Shown here in pieces: positions 1 through 6,047 of a stretch of DNA of 14,189 nt. Within the stretch, counting starts at the first letter, position 1; each line of letters opens with the position of its first letter. Under the pieces are notes generated by a model. The model saw only the letters and a list, made by a program, of their open reading frames with translations, searched no databases and was not told the origin of the DNA. A program made the translations under genes and the position numbers. Source of the DNA: Planctomycetota bacterium (GTDB taxonomy: Bacteria; Planctomycetota; Phycisphaerae; Sedimentisphaerales; Anaerohalosphaeraceae); the NCBI GenBank assembly GCA_003644175.1, contig QNBS01000024.1, positions 1-14,189 of the forward strand, in the 5' to 3' direction.

Positions 1-30
1 GACAATAATAGTATACCATAGGGTTGCCCA

Positions 31-64
31 CCTCTCCTTGTGAGTCGCCCCAAGGTAGTAGAGG
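31..64 (+). promoter_or_regulatory. Hairpin in the cold-shock gene leader
   Basis: CCTCT (31-35) and CCTTG (36-40) are adjacent and can pair with AGAGG (60-64) and CAAGG (51-55). This gives a stacked hairpin of two 5-bp helices with a 4-nt bulge (TAGT, 56-59) and a 10-nt loop. It lies in the probable 5' leader of the cold-shock gene starting at 155. Long structured leaders control translation of cspA-type mRNAs in other bacteria. That it does so here is inference from position and pairing only. Confidence 0.4.
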
Positions 65-65
65 G

Positions 66-90
66 CCGCTTTTCAATCCCTCGAAAGCGG
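66..90 (+). promoter_or_regulatory. Second leader hairpin with a competing pairing
   Basis: CCGCTTT (66-72) is complementary to AAAGCGG (84-90), giving a 7-bp stem with an 11-nt loop. Part of the loop (CCCTC, 78-82) is also complementary to GAGGG (61-65), just 5' of the stem. The two pairings interlock with no nucleotide between the 5' strands, so they are more likely alternatives than a stable pseudoknot. The pairing is seen; a temperature-switch role is speculative. Confidence 0.35.
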
Positions 91-122
91 TTTGTATGGA
101 CAAGAGGGGCAATTTGTAGTGC

Positions 123-147
123 GGGTCCGTATATGGGACCCAAGGAG
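123..147 (+). promoter_or_regulatory. Hairpin abutting the Shine-Dalgarno of the cold-shock gene
   Basis: GGGTCC (123-128) pairs perfectly with GGACCC (136-141) around a 7-nt loop. The Shine-Dalgarno AGGAG (143-147) begins almost directly after the stem, 7 nt before the GTG start at 155. A hairpin so close to the ribosome site suggests translational control, or a structure that keeps the site exposed. The base pairing is seen; the role is inferred. Confidence 0.45.
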
Positions 148-154
148 AAGTTAC

Positions 155-358
155 GTGGATAGTGGTACAGTAAAGTGGTTCAACGACAAAAAAGGTTACG
201 GTTTCATCACTCCCGACGGAGGCGGCGACGATCTGTTTATTCATCACAGCAACGTCGAGATGGAGGGATTCAAGACGCTAAGTGACGGCCAGAAGGTCGA
301 GTACGAGGCGGGCGAGGGAAAGAAGGGCCCGGAAGCAACCAAAGTCGTGCCAATCTGA
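155..358 (+). CDS. Cold-shock-domain protein (Csp family)
   Basis: A 67-residue single-domain cold-shock protein, the usual family length. Csp proteins are small OB-fold proteins that bind single-stranded RNA/DNA and act as cytoplasmic RNA chaperones. Both nucleic-acid motifs are present: RNP1 as KGYGFI (residues 13-18) and RNP2 as DLFIHH (26-31). The N-terminal pattern GTVKWFN is also typical, and W8, F9, Y15, F17, F28 and H30 form the aromatic binding face. I chose the GTG start at 155 because AGGAG at 143-147 sits 7 nt upstream and the protein then starts directly at the domain. The frame is open back to 92, but that extension would translate the leader hairpins and matches nothing in the family. 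The gene is monocistronic, with over 400 bases before hisA. The GTG start and structured leader suggest control at translation. Confidence 0.93.
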   Translation: MDSGTVKWFNDKKGYGFITPDGGGDDLFIHHSNVEMEGFKTLSDGQKVEYEAGEGKKGPEATKVVPI

Positions 359-378
359 GCATACCCTCCAGGGTAGTA

Positions 379-439
379 AATTCCCGCGCGTGGGCTTAGT
401 TAGTGTTGTAAAGCTCTTGCCCGCGTATAACCGGGAATT
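379..439. other. Long two-part stem-loop, possible structured RNA or 3' UTR element
   Basis: AATTCCCG (379-386) is perfectly complementary to CGGGAATT (432-439). Inside it, 388-395 pairs with 419-426, counting two G-T wobbles. This makes a roughly 61-nt two-stem element with a 23-nt terminal loop. It begins 20 nt after the cold-shock stop codon. No T-run follows, so it is not a simple intrinsic terminator. It could be a 3' UTR stabiliser or a small RNA; only the pairing is seen. Confidence 0.35.
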
Positions 440-664
440 GGCAATCGTGAACAGGTGTACCTGGCAGCGGCCCGGTCTGCCGGCGATGTTTGGCGAACAG
501 GTTTATTTTGTATATCCGGCTTAGCGGCGGCTGAGCGGTTGTGTAACCGTTTCATCTCGTATTCGAGTACTCAAGACCCGGCGGGGGGGGTATCGGTCTG
601 TTGCGGGCTTGCTGTTTCTTGTCTGTTCGGGATGGCGAACGAGGTTATCGTGTCCGGCCGCTTG

Positions 665-688
665 AAAAAAATTGCGAATCGGCGCAAT
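665..688 (-). terminator. Possible intrinsic terminator on the minus strand
   Basis: Read on the minus strand, ATTGCG and CGCAAT form a 6-bp stem with a 6-nt loop, followed directly by a run of T (the A-run 665-671 on plus). This is the shape of a weak rho-independent terminator. No minus-strand gene is visible to its right, since hisA runs the other way, so it may only block antisense transcription or be chance. Confidence 0.25.
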
Positions 689-703
689 ATCTGCTTAATT
701 TTG

Positions 704-732
704 TTGCAACCCATCCACCCTTTTCCTACAAT
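704..732 (+). promoter_or_regulatory. Probable sigma-70 promoter of hisA
   Basis: TTGCAA (704-709) and TACAAT (727-732) are separated by exactly 17 nt, predicting a start near 739 and a leader of about 50 nt before the hisA ATG at 788. The same TTGCNN/TACAAT style with a 17-nt spacer recurs at 11877-11905. An inverted repeat, CGAATCGG (675-682) and CCGATTCG (734-741), flanks this promoter and could be an operator pair. That role is inference. Confidence 0.6.
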
Positions 733-787
733 CCCGATTCGTGTATTTTTTGCGAAATGGCTATTTGTGGTTTGAGTTGAGGTTGCT

Positions 788-1513
788 ATGGAAGTCATTC
801 CCGCGATAGACCTTATCGGCGGCAAATGTGTGCGGCTCATTCAGGGCGAGTATCACAGGCAGATTACGTACGAGGACGATCCCGTCAAGCAGGCGCAAGT
901 CTTTGCCGACGCCGGCGCCAAGTGGCTCCATATCGTCGATCTGGACGGTGCGCGGATGGGCAGAAGCATCAATTTCGAGGTGATCGCCGCTATTACGTCT
1001 CAGTTTGATCTTGACGTCGAGGTCGGCGGGGGTATTCGCGACGAAGACACCATCCGGATGATGCTGGACGCCGGTGTCAAGCGGCTCATCATCGGCACGG
1101 CGGCGGTGAGGAACCTGGGCTGGTTCAGCGAGATGGCCGACAAGTTCGTCGGCAAGCTGGCGTTCGGACTGGATGCGCGGGGATCGAAGGTCGCAGTCGC
1201 CGGCTGGACGCAGGAGATGCCGCAGAAGCTGTGGTATTTTGCCGCCCAGGCGGCGAATCTGCCGTTGGGCGCGATTATCTATACGGATATCACAAGGGAC
1301 GGTATGTTAGCCGGACCCAATTTCGACCGCACAAAGGCGCTGGTCGATGCGGTCAACATCCCGATAATTGCCGCCGGCGGCGTTACGAAAGTAGAAGACG
1401 TCGTCCGCCTCAAGGAACTCGGCGTCGCAGGGGCAATTTTAGGAAGAGCACTCTACGAAGGCACAATAGACTTGGCCCAGGCAATAAAGGCCGGCCGCCA
1501 AACAGAAGAATAA
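788..1513 (+). CDS. hisA: HisA, phosphoribosylformimino-5-aminoimidazole carboxamide ribotide isomerase
   Basis: HisA performs the Amadori-type isomerisation of ProFAR to PRFAR in histidine biosynthesis, in the cytoplasm. The 241-residue length is normal for the (beta-alpha)8 barrel. The N-terminus EVIPAIDLIGGKCVRL is diagnostic. Catalytic Asp8 (PAID) and the second Asp at 129 (GLDARG) are present, as are TDITRDGM (166-173) and the phosphate-binding segments VGGG (79-82), IIGTAA (101-106), AAGGV (195-199) and GRALY (219-223). The start at ATG 788 is preceded by TGAGG (778-782), 5 nt away. In many bacteria hisA lies next to hisH and hisF, but here it stands alone: a cold-shock gene lies upstream and a convergent radical SAM gene downstream. 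It is likely transcribed from the promoter at 704-732. PriA-type bifunctionality cannot be excluded from sequence alone but is not expected outside Actinobacteria. Confidence 0.96.
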   Translation: MEVIPAIDLIGGKCVRLIQGEYHRQITYEDDPVKQAQVFADAGAKWLHIVDLDGARMGRSINFEVIAAITSQFDLDVEVGGGIRDEDTIRMMLDAGVKRLIIGTAAVRNLGWFSEMADKFVGKLAFGLDARGSKVAVAGWTQEMPQKLWYFAAQAANLPLGAIIYTDITRDGMLAGPNFDRTKALVDAVNIPIIAAGGVTKVEDVVRLKELGVAGAILGRALYEGTIDLAQAIKAGRQTEE

Positions 1514-1530
1514 CCCGCCTGAGCAAACTT

Positions 1531-1546
1531 TTGACGCGAGCGTCAA
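1531..1546. terminator. Hairpin between convergent hisA and radical SAM genes
   Basis: TTGACGC (1531-1537) and GCGTCAA (1540-1546) form a perfect 7-bp palindromic arm pair with a 2-nt gap, or 6 bp with a tetraloop. It lies 17 nt after the hisA stop and overlaps the stop codon of the minus-strand gene (1543-1545). It is well placed to end transcription from both sides, but neither side has a clear T-tract, so this is a weak candidate. Confidence 0.35.
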
Positions 1547-3096
1547 CATTGGGACGATACTAAACTATTAGGCAGCCGCCCCGCCCCAACGCCCTTTTTT
1601 GCCCAATATCGAGGTTTTTGTTCCTGCGCGGCGAAGACCTTGCGGAAGTGAAAGCCGTTGATTGCGAACATCATTATCAGGTGAAACTGCCCCGGATGGC
1701 GAAACGACCTCAACAGCAGCTTCCAGTAGTACCGCCTGCCGGAACTCCATATCCCCATGAGCCAGAGACTCTTGAATAGCGCTTTCATGTCCGATCTGGT
1801 TACCTTGTGTCTGTGCTGCTGCACCGGCACGTAGCTCTTGAGAAACGTCACTATCCGCTGGTAATAAAGTTCCGGCGAATAAATCGTCTTGACGACTTTC
1901 TGGTAGCCGCCCAGCAACTCCTCCCACTTCATTTTCGGTATGAAGTTCATTGAAAAGTCCGTATTGTCGCCCGAGCTGTGCTGCAACAACCTTTTCTCGT
2001 CCGTCAGCCGCTGGTACAACTCCGTGCCCCTGGGGGCATTGAGCAGCCCGACCATTGCCGTCACAACCCCGCTTTCCTGGATGAAGCGGATAAGATTTTC
2101 AAAGACCGAACTGCGGTCCGCATCGAACCCTAAGATGAACCCGGCCTGCACCTCCATGCCGAAACGCTGAACCTTCTTGACACACTCGACAAGGTCCCTG
2201 CCCTTATTCTGTGTCTTGTTGCACTCGGTAAGGCTCTCTTCGTCGGCAGTTTCGATCCCGACGAAGACACAGTCAAATCCCGCCTGCGCCATCAGGCGCA
2301 TGAGTTCTTCATCATCGGCGAGATTAATCGAAACCTGTGTGTTGAGCTTGAACGGCCGGCCCTTCCGGTCCATCCATTCGATCACCGCCGGCAAAATATC
2401 GTTCTTGAGTATCTTCTTGTTGCCGATGAAATTGTCATCCACAACAAAAACAGGCCCGCGGTATCCGATTACATAAAGCCGTTCCAGCTCGGCGATCATC
2501 CGGGCGCTTGTTTTAGTACGCATCCGCTTGCCGAACAGCGACGTTACATTGCAGAAATCGCAACTGAACGGACAGCCGCGGGAATACTGAACAGGCATGC
2601 AAAAGTACTTCTTCGTGTCGATCAAATCCCATCGCGGTATCGGCGTATCCTGCATATCGGCCCACTCGCCGGTCTGATAAATATGCTCCGGGCATCCGGC
2701 GGCGAGATCCTGCAGGAAGCCGCCTAAGGTAACCTCGGCCTCATTCAGGACCAGATGGTCTATATGGTCAAACTCCTCCGGCATCGCCGTAAACAAAGGC
2801 CCGCCGGCGACGATCTTCCTGCCGAGTTTCCTGCAGCGGTCTATTATCCGCTCGATCGATTCCCTGTGGACGGACATGCCCGAAAGAAACACGTAATCGC
2901 TCCAGAGTATGTCCCGGTCGCACAAAGACTCCACCGACATGTCCACCAGCTTCAATTGCCAATCTTCGGGCAGCATCGCCGCAACCGTCAGCAATCCCAG
3001 GGGCGGCAGCATGGCCTTTTTGGACGTAAAATTCAGCGCATTCTTGAGGCTCCAGAACGTATCCGGCGTCTCCGGGCCGACCAACAGTATCTTCAT
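1543..3096 (-). CDS. B12-binding-domain radical SAM protein with DUF4070-like C-terminus
   Basis: A 517-residue class B-type radical SAM protein. Residues 1-140 look like a cobalamin-binding Rossmann domain (start KILLVGPETPDTFWSLKNAL, then AGGP at 97-100), without a DxHxxG motif. The radical SAM core follows, with the cluster motif CPFSCDFC (C175, C179, C182) and typical VVDDNFIGNKK and FVGIETADEESL segments. The C-terminal part resembles the DUF4070 domain. The family includes the hopanoid C-2 methylase HpnP and many uncharacterised enzymes. I see no hopanoid genes nearby, so the substrate is unknown; C-methylation or rearrangement of a lipid-like or other inactive carbon is inference. The ATG at 3096 has GGGAG about 7 nt upstream on its strand. 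It is monocistronic here, convergent with hisA and divergent from the Tat gene. The last ~20 residues extend beyond the recognisable domains and look unconserved. Confidence 0.85.
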   Translation of the reverse strand: MKILLVGPETPDTFWSLKNALNFTSKKAMLPPLGLLTVAAMLPEDWQLKLVDMSVESLCDRDILWSDYVFLSGMSVHRESIERIIDRCRKLGRKIVAGGPLFTAMPEEFDHIDHLVLNEAEVTLGGFLQDLAAGCPEHIYQTGEWADMQDTPIPRWDLIDTKKYFCMPVQYSRGCPFSCDFCNVTSLFGKRMRTKTSARMIAELERLYVIGYRGPVFVVDDNFIGNKKILKNDILPAVIEWMDRKGRPFKLNTQVSINLADDEELMRLMAQAGFDCVFVGIETADEESLTECNKTQNKGRDLVECVKKVQRFGMEVQAGFILGFDADRSSVFENLIRFIQESGVVTAMVGLLNAPRGTELYQRLTDEKRLLQHSSGDNTDFSMNFIPKMKWEELLGGYQKVVKTIYSPELYYQRIVTFLKSYVPVQQHRHKVTRSDMKALFKSLWLMGIWSSGRRYYWKLLLRSFRHPGQFHLIMMFAINGFHFRKVFAAQEQKPRYWAKKGVGAGRLPNSLVSSQC

Positions 3097-3280
3097 AGAA
3101 CGCTCCCACGGTAAGAAAAAAATAAGACACGAAAGGCGGATTCTTAAATCACCCTGTTCTTTCTTGCTGCACCCTCGTTATATTGCCGGCGCAACTGGTT
3201 TGTTTTACAAAAAATGATAAGCAAAACGAAAAAATGCCGACGTTGACGACCTGCCAACATGCTGTAATACCAAACGGTGC

Positions 3281-3309
3281 TTGCGATGATTTCGCCGGTC
3301 GGGTATAAT
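3281..3309 (+). promoter_or_regulatory. Near-consensus sigma-70 promoter of the Tat-exported gene
   Basis: TTGCGA (3281-3286) is followed after 17 nt by a perfect TATAAT (3304-3309). The predicted start near 3316 gives a leader of about 70 nt to the ATG at 3387. This is the best-looking promoter in the window. It lies in the 290-nt divergent gap between the radical SAM gene and the TIM-barrel gene. I found no comparably good promoter facing the radical SAM gene. Confidence 0.7.
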
Positions 3310-3386
3310 ATTGCCATTGCGGAAAGGCTAAAGAACAGTGCAGGAACAAGAATAGTGCCGCCGGCTTGCAAAGAAGGAGAGATATT

Positions 3387-4352
3387 ATGGCGTCAGACAT
3401 AAACCGCAGAGCATTCATGCGTAAATCGGTCGTTTCCGCCGCCGCGGGCGCGATTGCCCTTGACGCGAAGTCCGCCGCTGCAGCAGCAAACCGGCCTGCC
3501 GTCGAACCGAAGAATACCCTGCCTATCGGCAAAATCGCCGGGATGTCCGTCAGTCGGCTCCTTTTGGGCGGCAATCTGCTGACGCACTATACGCACAGCC
3601 GCGATCTGCGATATGTCTATAACCTGGCTGCCCAATACAATACCGAAGCTAAGATCCTCGAAACTCTCGCGATTGCCGAATCCCATGGCGTAAACACCCT
3701 TGTCATTCATACAACGCCGTGGACCGACGCCATCCTCGGCAAGTACAAGAAACAAGGCGGCAAGATCCAGATCATCATGTGCCCCACCGCCGCCGTCGAT
3801 CCGTCGATGGAGGCCTACACCAAACAGGTCCGGCACATCGCCGATATGGGTATCGACGCGCTTTATCTCTGGGGCGTCCGTGCCGACAAACTGGCTTCCA
3901 AAGGCAAGATGGATCTCATTGCAAAGGCGGTCGATCTCGTCAAAAGCTACAATCTGCCCTCCGGTGTAGGTGCTCACGACATCAACGTCGTGCGCCTTTG
4001 CGAGCAGCACAAGATCGACACCGACTTCTACATCAAGACGTTCCATCACCACAACTATCCGACCGGCCCGCGTCCCAACGAGATCAAAGGCCCGTACGCC
4101 GAGATTCCCGGTTACTGGTGCAGTAATCCCGGCGACGTCATCGACGTGATGAAGGACGTCAAAAAGCCCTGGATAGCGTTTAAAGTCATGGCCGCCGGTG
4201 CTATCAACCCTGATAACGCATTCCGCTACGCTTTCGAAAATGGCGCCGACCACGTCTTGGCCGGTATGTTCGACTTTGAGATCGCCGAAGACGTAAAAAC
4301 CGCAAAGACCATCCTGACGGATCTGAAGCGAACCCGCCCCTGGCAAAGCTGA
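3387..4352 (+). CDS. Tat-exported aldo/keto-reductase-like TIM-barrel protein
   Basis: A 321-residue protein with a twin-arginine export signal: INRRAFMRK (R7 and R8), a hydrophobic Ala-rich stretch, and probable cleavage near residues 30-35. The mature part has the layout of an aldo/keto-reductase-type barrel. An SVSRLLLGGN segment (54-63) matches the first strand of that fold, and there is a late ADHVLAGMFDFE segment (287-298). Clear Asp-Tyr-Lys-His catalytic residues cannot be placed with confidence, and the HHHNY cluster (220-224) could be a metal or substrate site. The function is therefore unknown; oxidoreductase or sugar-related enzyme is only a fold-level guess. The start at ATG 3387 is set by AAGGAGA (3374-3380) 6 nt upstream. 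An upstream in-frame ATG at 3366 would put a charged peptide before the Tat signal. Such Tat-tagged barrel proteins are common in planctomycetes. It is probably periplasmic. Confidence 0.75.
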   Translation: MASDINRRAFMRKSVVSAAAGAIALDAKSAAAAANRPAVEPKNTLPIGKIAGMSVSRLLLGGNLLTHYTHSRDLRYVYNLAAQYNTEAKILETLAIAESHGVNTLVIHTTPWTDAILGKYKKQGGKIQIIMCPTAAVDPSMEAYTKQVRHIADMGIDALYLWGVRADKLASKGKMDLIAKAVDLVKSYNLPSGVGAHDINVVRLCEQHKIDTDFYIKTFHHHNYPTGPRPNEIKGPYAEIPGYWCSNPGDVIDVMKDVKKPWIAFKVMAAGAINPDNAFRYAFENGADHVLAGMFDFEIAEDVKTAKTILTDLKRTRPWQS

Positions 4353-4526
4353 TCACCCGCAAACCTGGTCGCCCCGCCGACACCACGCCGAAGATGGACG
4401 AGATTATTCTTCCTTTCTCCCGGCTGTCGTTGTATCCTGAATGACAAGGTGGTTTGCGCTGTTTCGTAACATCAACAGCAGACGCCATCGGTTTTGAGAA
4501 TGATTGTTTACAGCGGGAGTATCCTA

Positions 4527-6047
4527 ATGAACACGTCGAGAACCGCCAATGTCATCCGGAATACGCTTATCCTGGCGAGCCTGCCGGCGATCGTTGCAAG
4601 CCAGGCGCAGGGGCAGCTTAGGATAGCCGATGCCGGCACTAATGCGCTGGAAAAATCCGTGGTGATGATTCGCAGCGTAAGCCAGGATTTCGATTATGTG
4701 ACGCCATGGAAACAGATGGCCATGGGCCAGGGCTCGGGATCGGGCTTTATCATCGAGGGCAACCGCATCCTGACTAATGCGCATAACGTCAGCAATAACA
4801 AGTACATAGAGGTAAAGAAGCAAAATCTTGCCAGACGCTACCCCGCCGTCGTTACCTTCATCGCCCACGATTGCGACCTGGCGGTATTAGAGATACTCGA
4901 TCAGAGCTTTTTTGGCGACATGGTGGCTCTTGAACTCGGCGGTATTCCCGCTGTCAACTCCACCGTTCAAACATACGGTTTCCCGGTTGGGGGCAGGCAA
5001 CTGTCAACGACTGAAGGTGTCGTAAGTCGTGTGCAGATGGACACATACAGCCACAGCCAGGCCGACGCACATCTTGTCGTTCAGACCGACGCCGCCATTA
5101 ACCCCGGCAACAGCGGAGGCCCGGTCATGCAAGCCGGCAAAGTGGTCGGCGTTGCGTTCCAGGGGCTGCGATCAGCCGATAATATCGGCTATATGATCCC
5201 CACGACCGTGATTCGCCACTTCCTGGCGGACATCGCCGACGGTAAGTATCACGGTTTCGGTTCGTTGGGCTTCACTTTCTTCCCGGGCCTGCACAGCAAG
5301 AGCTATGCCCGCTATCTGAAGGTCCCCGCCGGTACGCAAGGTATAGTGGTGCTGAGCACAATGATGCACAGTTCCGTCGAAAACATCTTCCAAAAGAACG
5401 ACGTCATTACGAAAGTCGATAATTACAGTATTGATAACGACGGTATGGTTACCATCTACGGCCTTTCGATCCATATGTCCGAAGTCATCGAGCAAAAGCA
5501 GATCGGCGAAACGGTTAGCATTGCGTTCTATCGGGATGGTGAGCTTTTGGAGCAGGAGGCGACCGTTGCATTGAACAGGCCCATCCTGGCTTACGACCGT
5601 CAATATGACGTGCCGCCCCGCTATGTCGTCTACGCCGGGCTTACCTTCGTGCCTGTAACGAGGAACTACCTGGAGGTCTGGGGAAGTTCCTGGCTGGCTG
5701 ATATCCCGTTTTACCTGCGGTACCTGTTCTACGATTCCGAACAGCTAAACACCGACCGCCGGCGAAAGGAGTACGTGGTGCTCTCGAAAATCCTGCCTGA
5801 CGAGGTCAATTCGTACTGTTTGGGCTTTGAGGATCAGGTTGTCGACAGTGTAAATGGCGCGCCCATCCGAAGGCTCAGCGACCTGCCCCGAGCCCTGGCG
5901 AGCAGGGACACGGGGTTTTTGGTGATAGAGTTCTTAGGGTTGGAGCGGCCGCTGGTGCTTGATGTCGAAAAGGCGAAAATTGCCCAGCAGCGCATACTCG
6001 AAAAATACAACGTCCCGTCGGCGACGAATCTGGAGGAACAGATATGA
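4527..6047 (+). CDS. Deg/HtrA-family periplasmic serine protease (Deg9-like architecture), triad intact
   Basis: A 506-residue trypsin-fold protease with an N-terminal Sec signal (hydrophobic 12-25, likely cleavage after about 29). Deg proteases degrade or chaperone misfolded envelope proteins. The triad is readable: H86 in ILTNAHNV, D117 in HDCDLAVLE, and S196 in NPGNSGGP. After the protease domain (~40-235) comes a PDZ-like region (~243-350), then a second PDZ-like C-terminal region (~365-480) with YAGLTFVPVTRNYL, an arrangement like plant Deg9/DegP14-type proteins rather than classical two-PDZ DegP. The start at ATG 4527 is chosen because GGGAG (4515-4519) lies 7 nt upstream and a clean signal peptide follows; in-frame starts at 4494 and 4500 lack this. 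Its TGA overlaps the ATG of the next gene (ATGA), a close paralog, so the two are probably co-translated. No good promoter was found in the 174-nt gap upstream. Confidence 0.9.
   Translation: MNTSRTANVIRNTLILASLPAIVASQAQGQLRIADAGTNALEKSVVMIRSVSQDFDYVTPWKQMAMGQGSGSGFIIEGNRILTNAHNVSNNKYIEVKKQNLARRYPAVVTFIAHDCDLAVLEILDQSFFGDMVALELGGIPAVNSTVQTYGFPVGGRQLSTTEGVVSRVQMDTYSHSQADAHLVVQTDAAINPGNSGGPVMQAGKVVGVAFQGLRSADNIGYMIPTTVIRHFLADIADGKYHGFGSLGFTFFPGLHSKSYARYLKVPAGTQGIVVLSTMMHSSVENIFQKNDVITKVDNYSIDNDGMVTIYGLSIHMSEVIEQKQIGETVSIAFYRDGELLEQEATVALNRPILAYDRQYDVPPRYVVYAGLTFVPVTRNYLEVWGSSWLADIPFYLRYLFYDSEQLNTDRRRKEYVVLSKILPDEVNSYCLGFEDQVVDSVNGAPIRRLSDLPRALASRDTGFLVIEFLGLERPLVLDVEKAKIAQQRILEKYNVPSATNLEEQI

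Larger units (their letters stand above)
359..787. other. Gene-free stretch with many inverted repeats
   Basis: No convincing gene is seen in these 429 bases. Short open frames have no good ribosome site and no recognisable protein. The left half is full of potential hairpins: TACCC/GGGTA (362-366/371-375, 4-nt loop), an 8-bp outer plus 8-bp inner stem spanning 379-439, CAGGT/ACCTG (452-463), GGCAG/CTGCC (463-467/477-481) and CGGTT/AACCG (536-549). There is a run of eight G at 583-590 and the palindrome GAGTACTC at 565-572. The right half holds a possible minus-strand terminator (665-688) and the hisA promoter (704-732). The hairpin near 362-375 could end the cold-shock transcript, but no T-tract follows. 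Confidence 0.5.

Noticed and set aside
1..30. Cold-shock promoter near TATACC (12-17)
   Set aside because: The matching -35 would lie outside the window, and no other pair of hexamers with correct spacing is visible.
61..90. H-type pseudoknot in the cold-shock leader
   Set aside because: The two stems interlock but leave no linker between their 5' strands, so both are unlikely to form at once; reported as competing pairings instead.
571..840. Minus-strand frame in the gap before hisA, ending upstream of a possible minus-strand terminator
   Set aside because: It starts inside hisA, has no clear ribosome site and no recognisable protein, and covers the hisA promoter.
3393..4346. Long minus-strand open frame (317 codons)
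   Set aside because: It lies entirely antisense to the Tat-exported gene, matches no family I recognise, and is explained by codon bias of the plus-strand gene.
4353..4526. Promoter for the Deg pair (TATCCT at 4433, TTGCGC at 4454)
   Set aside because: Neither has a credible partner hexamer at 16-18 nt spacing.
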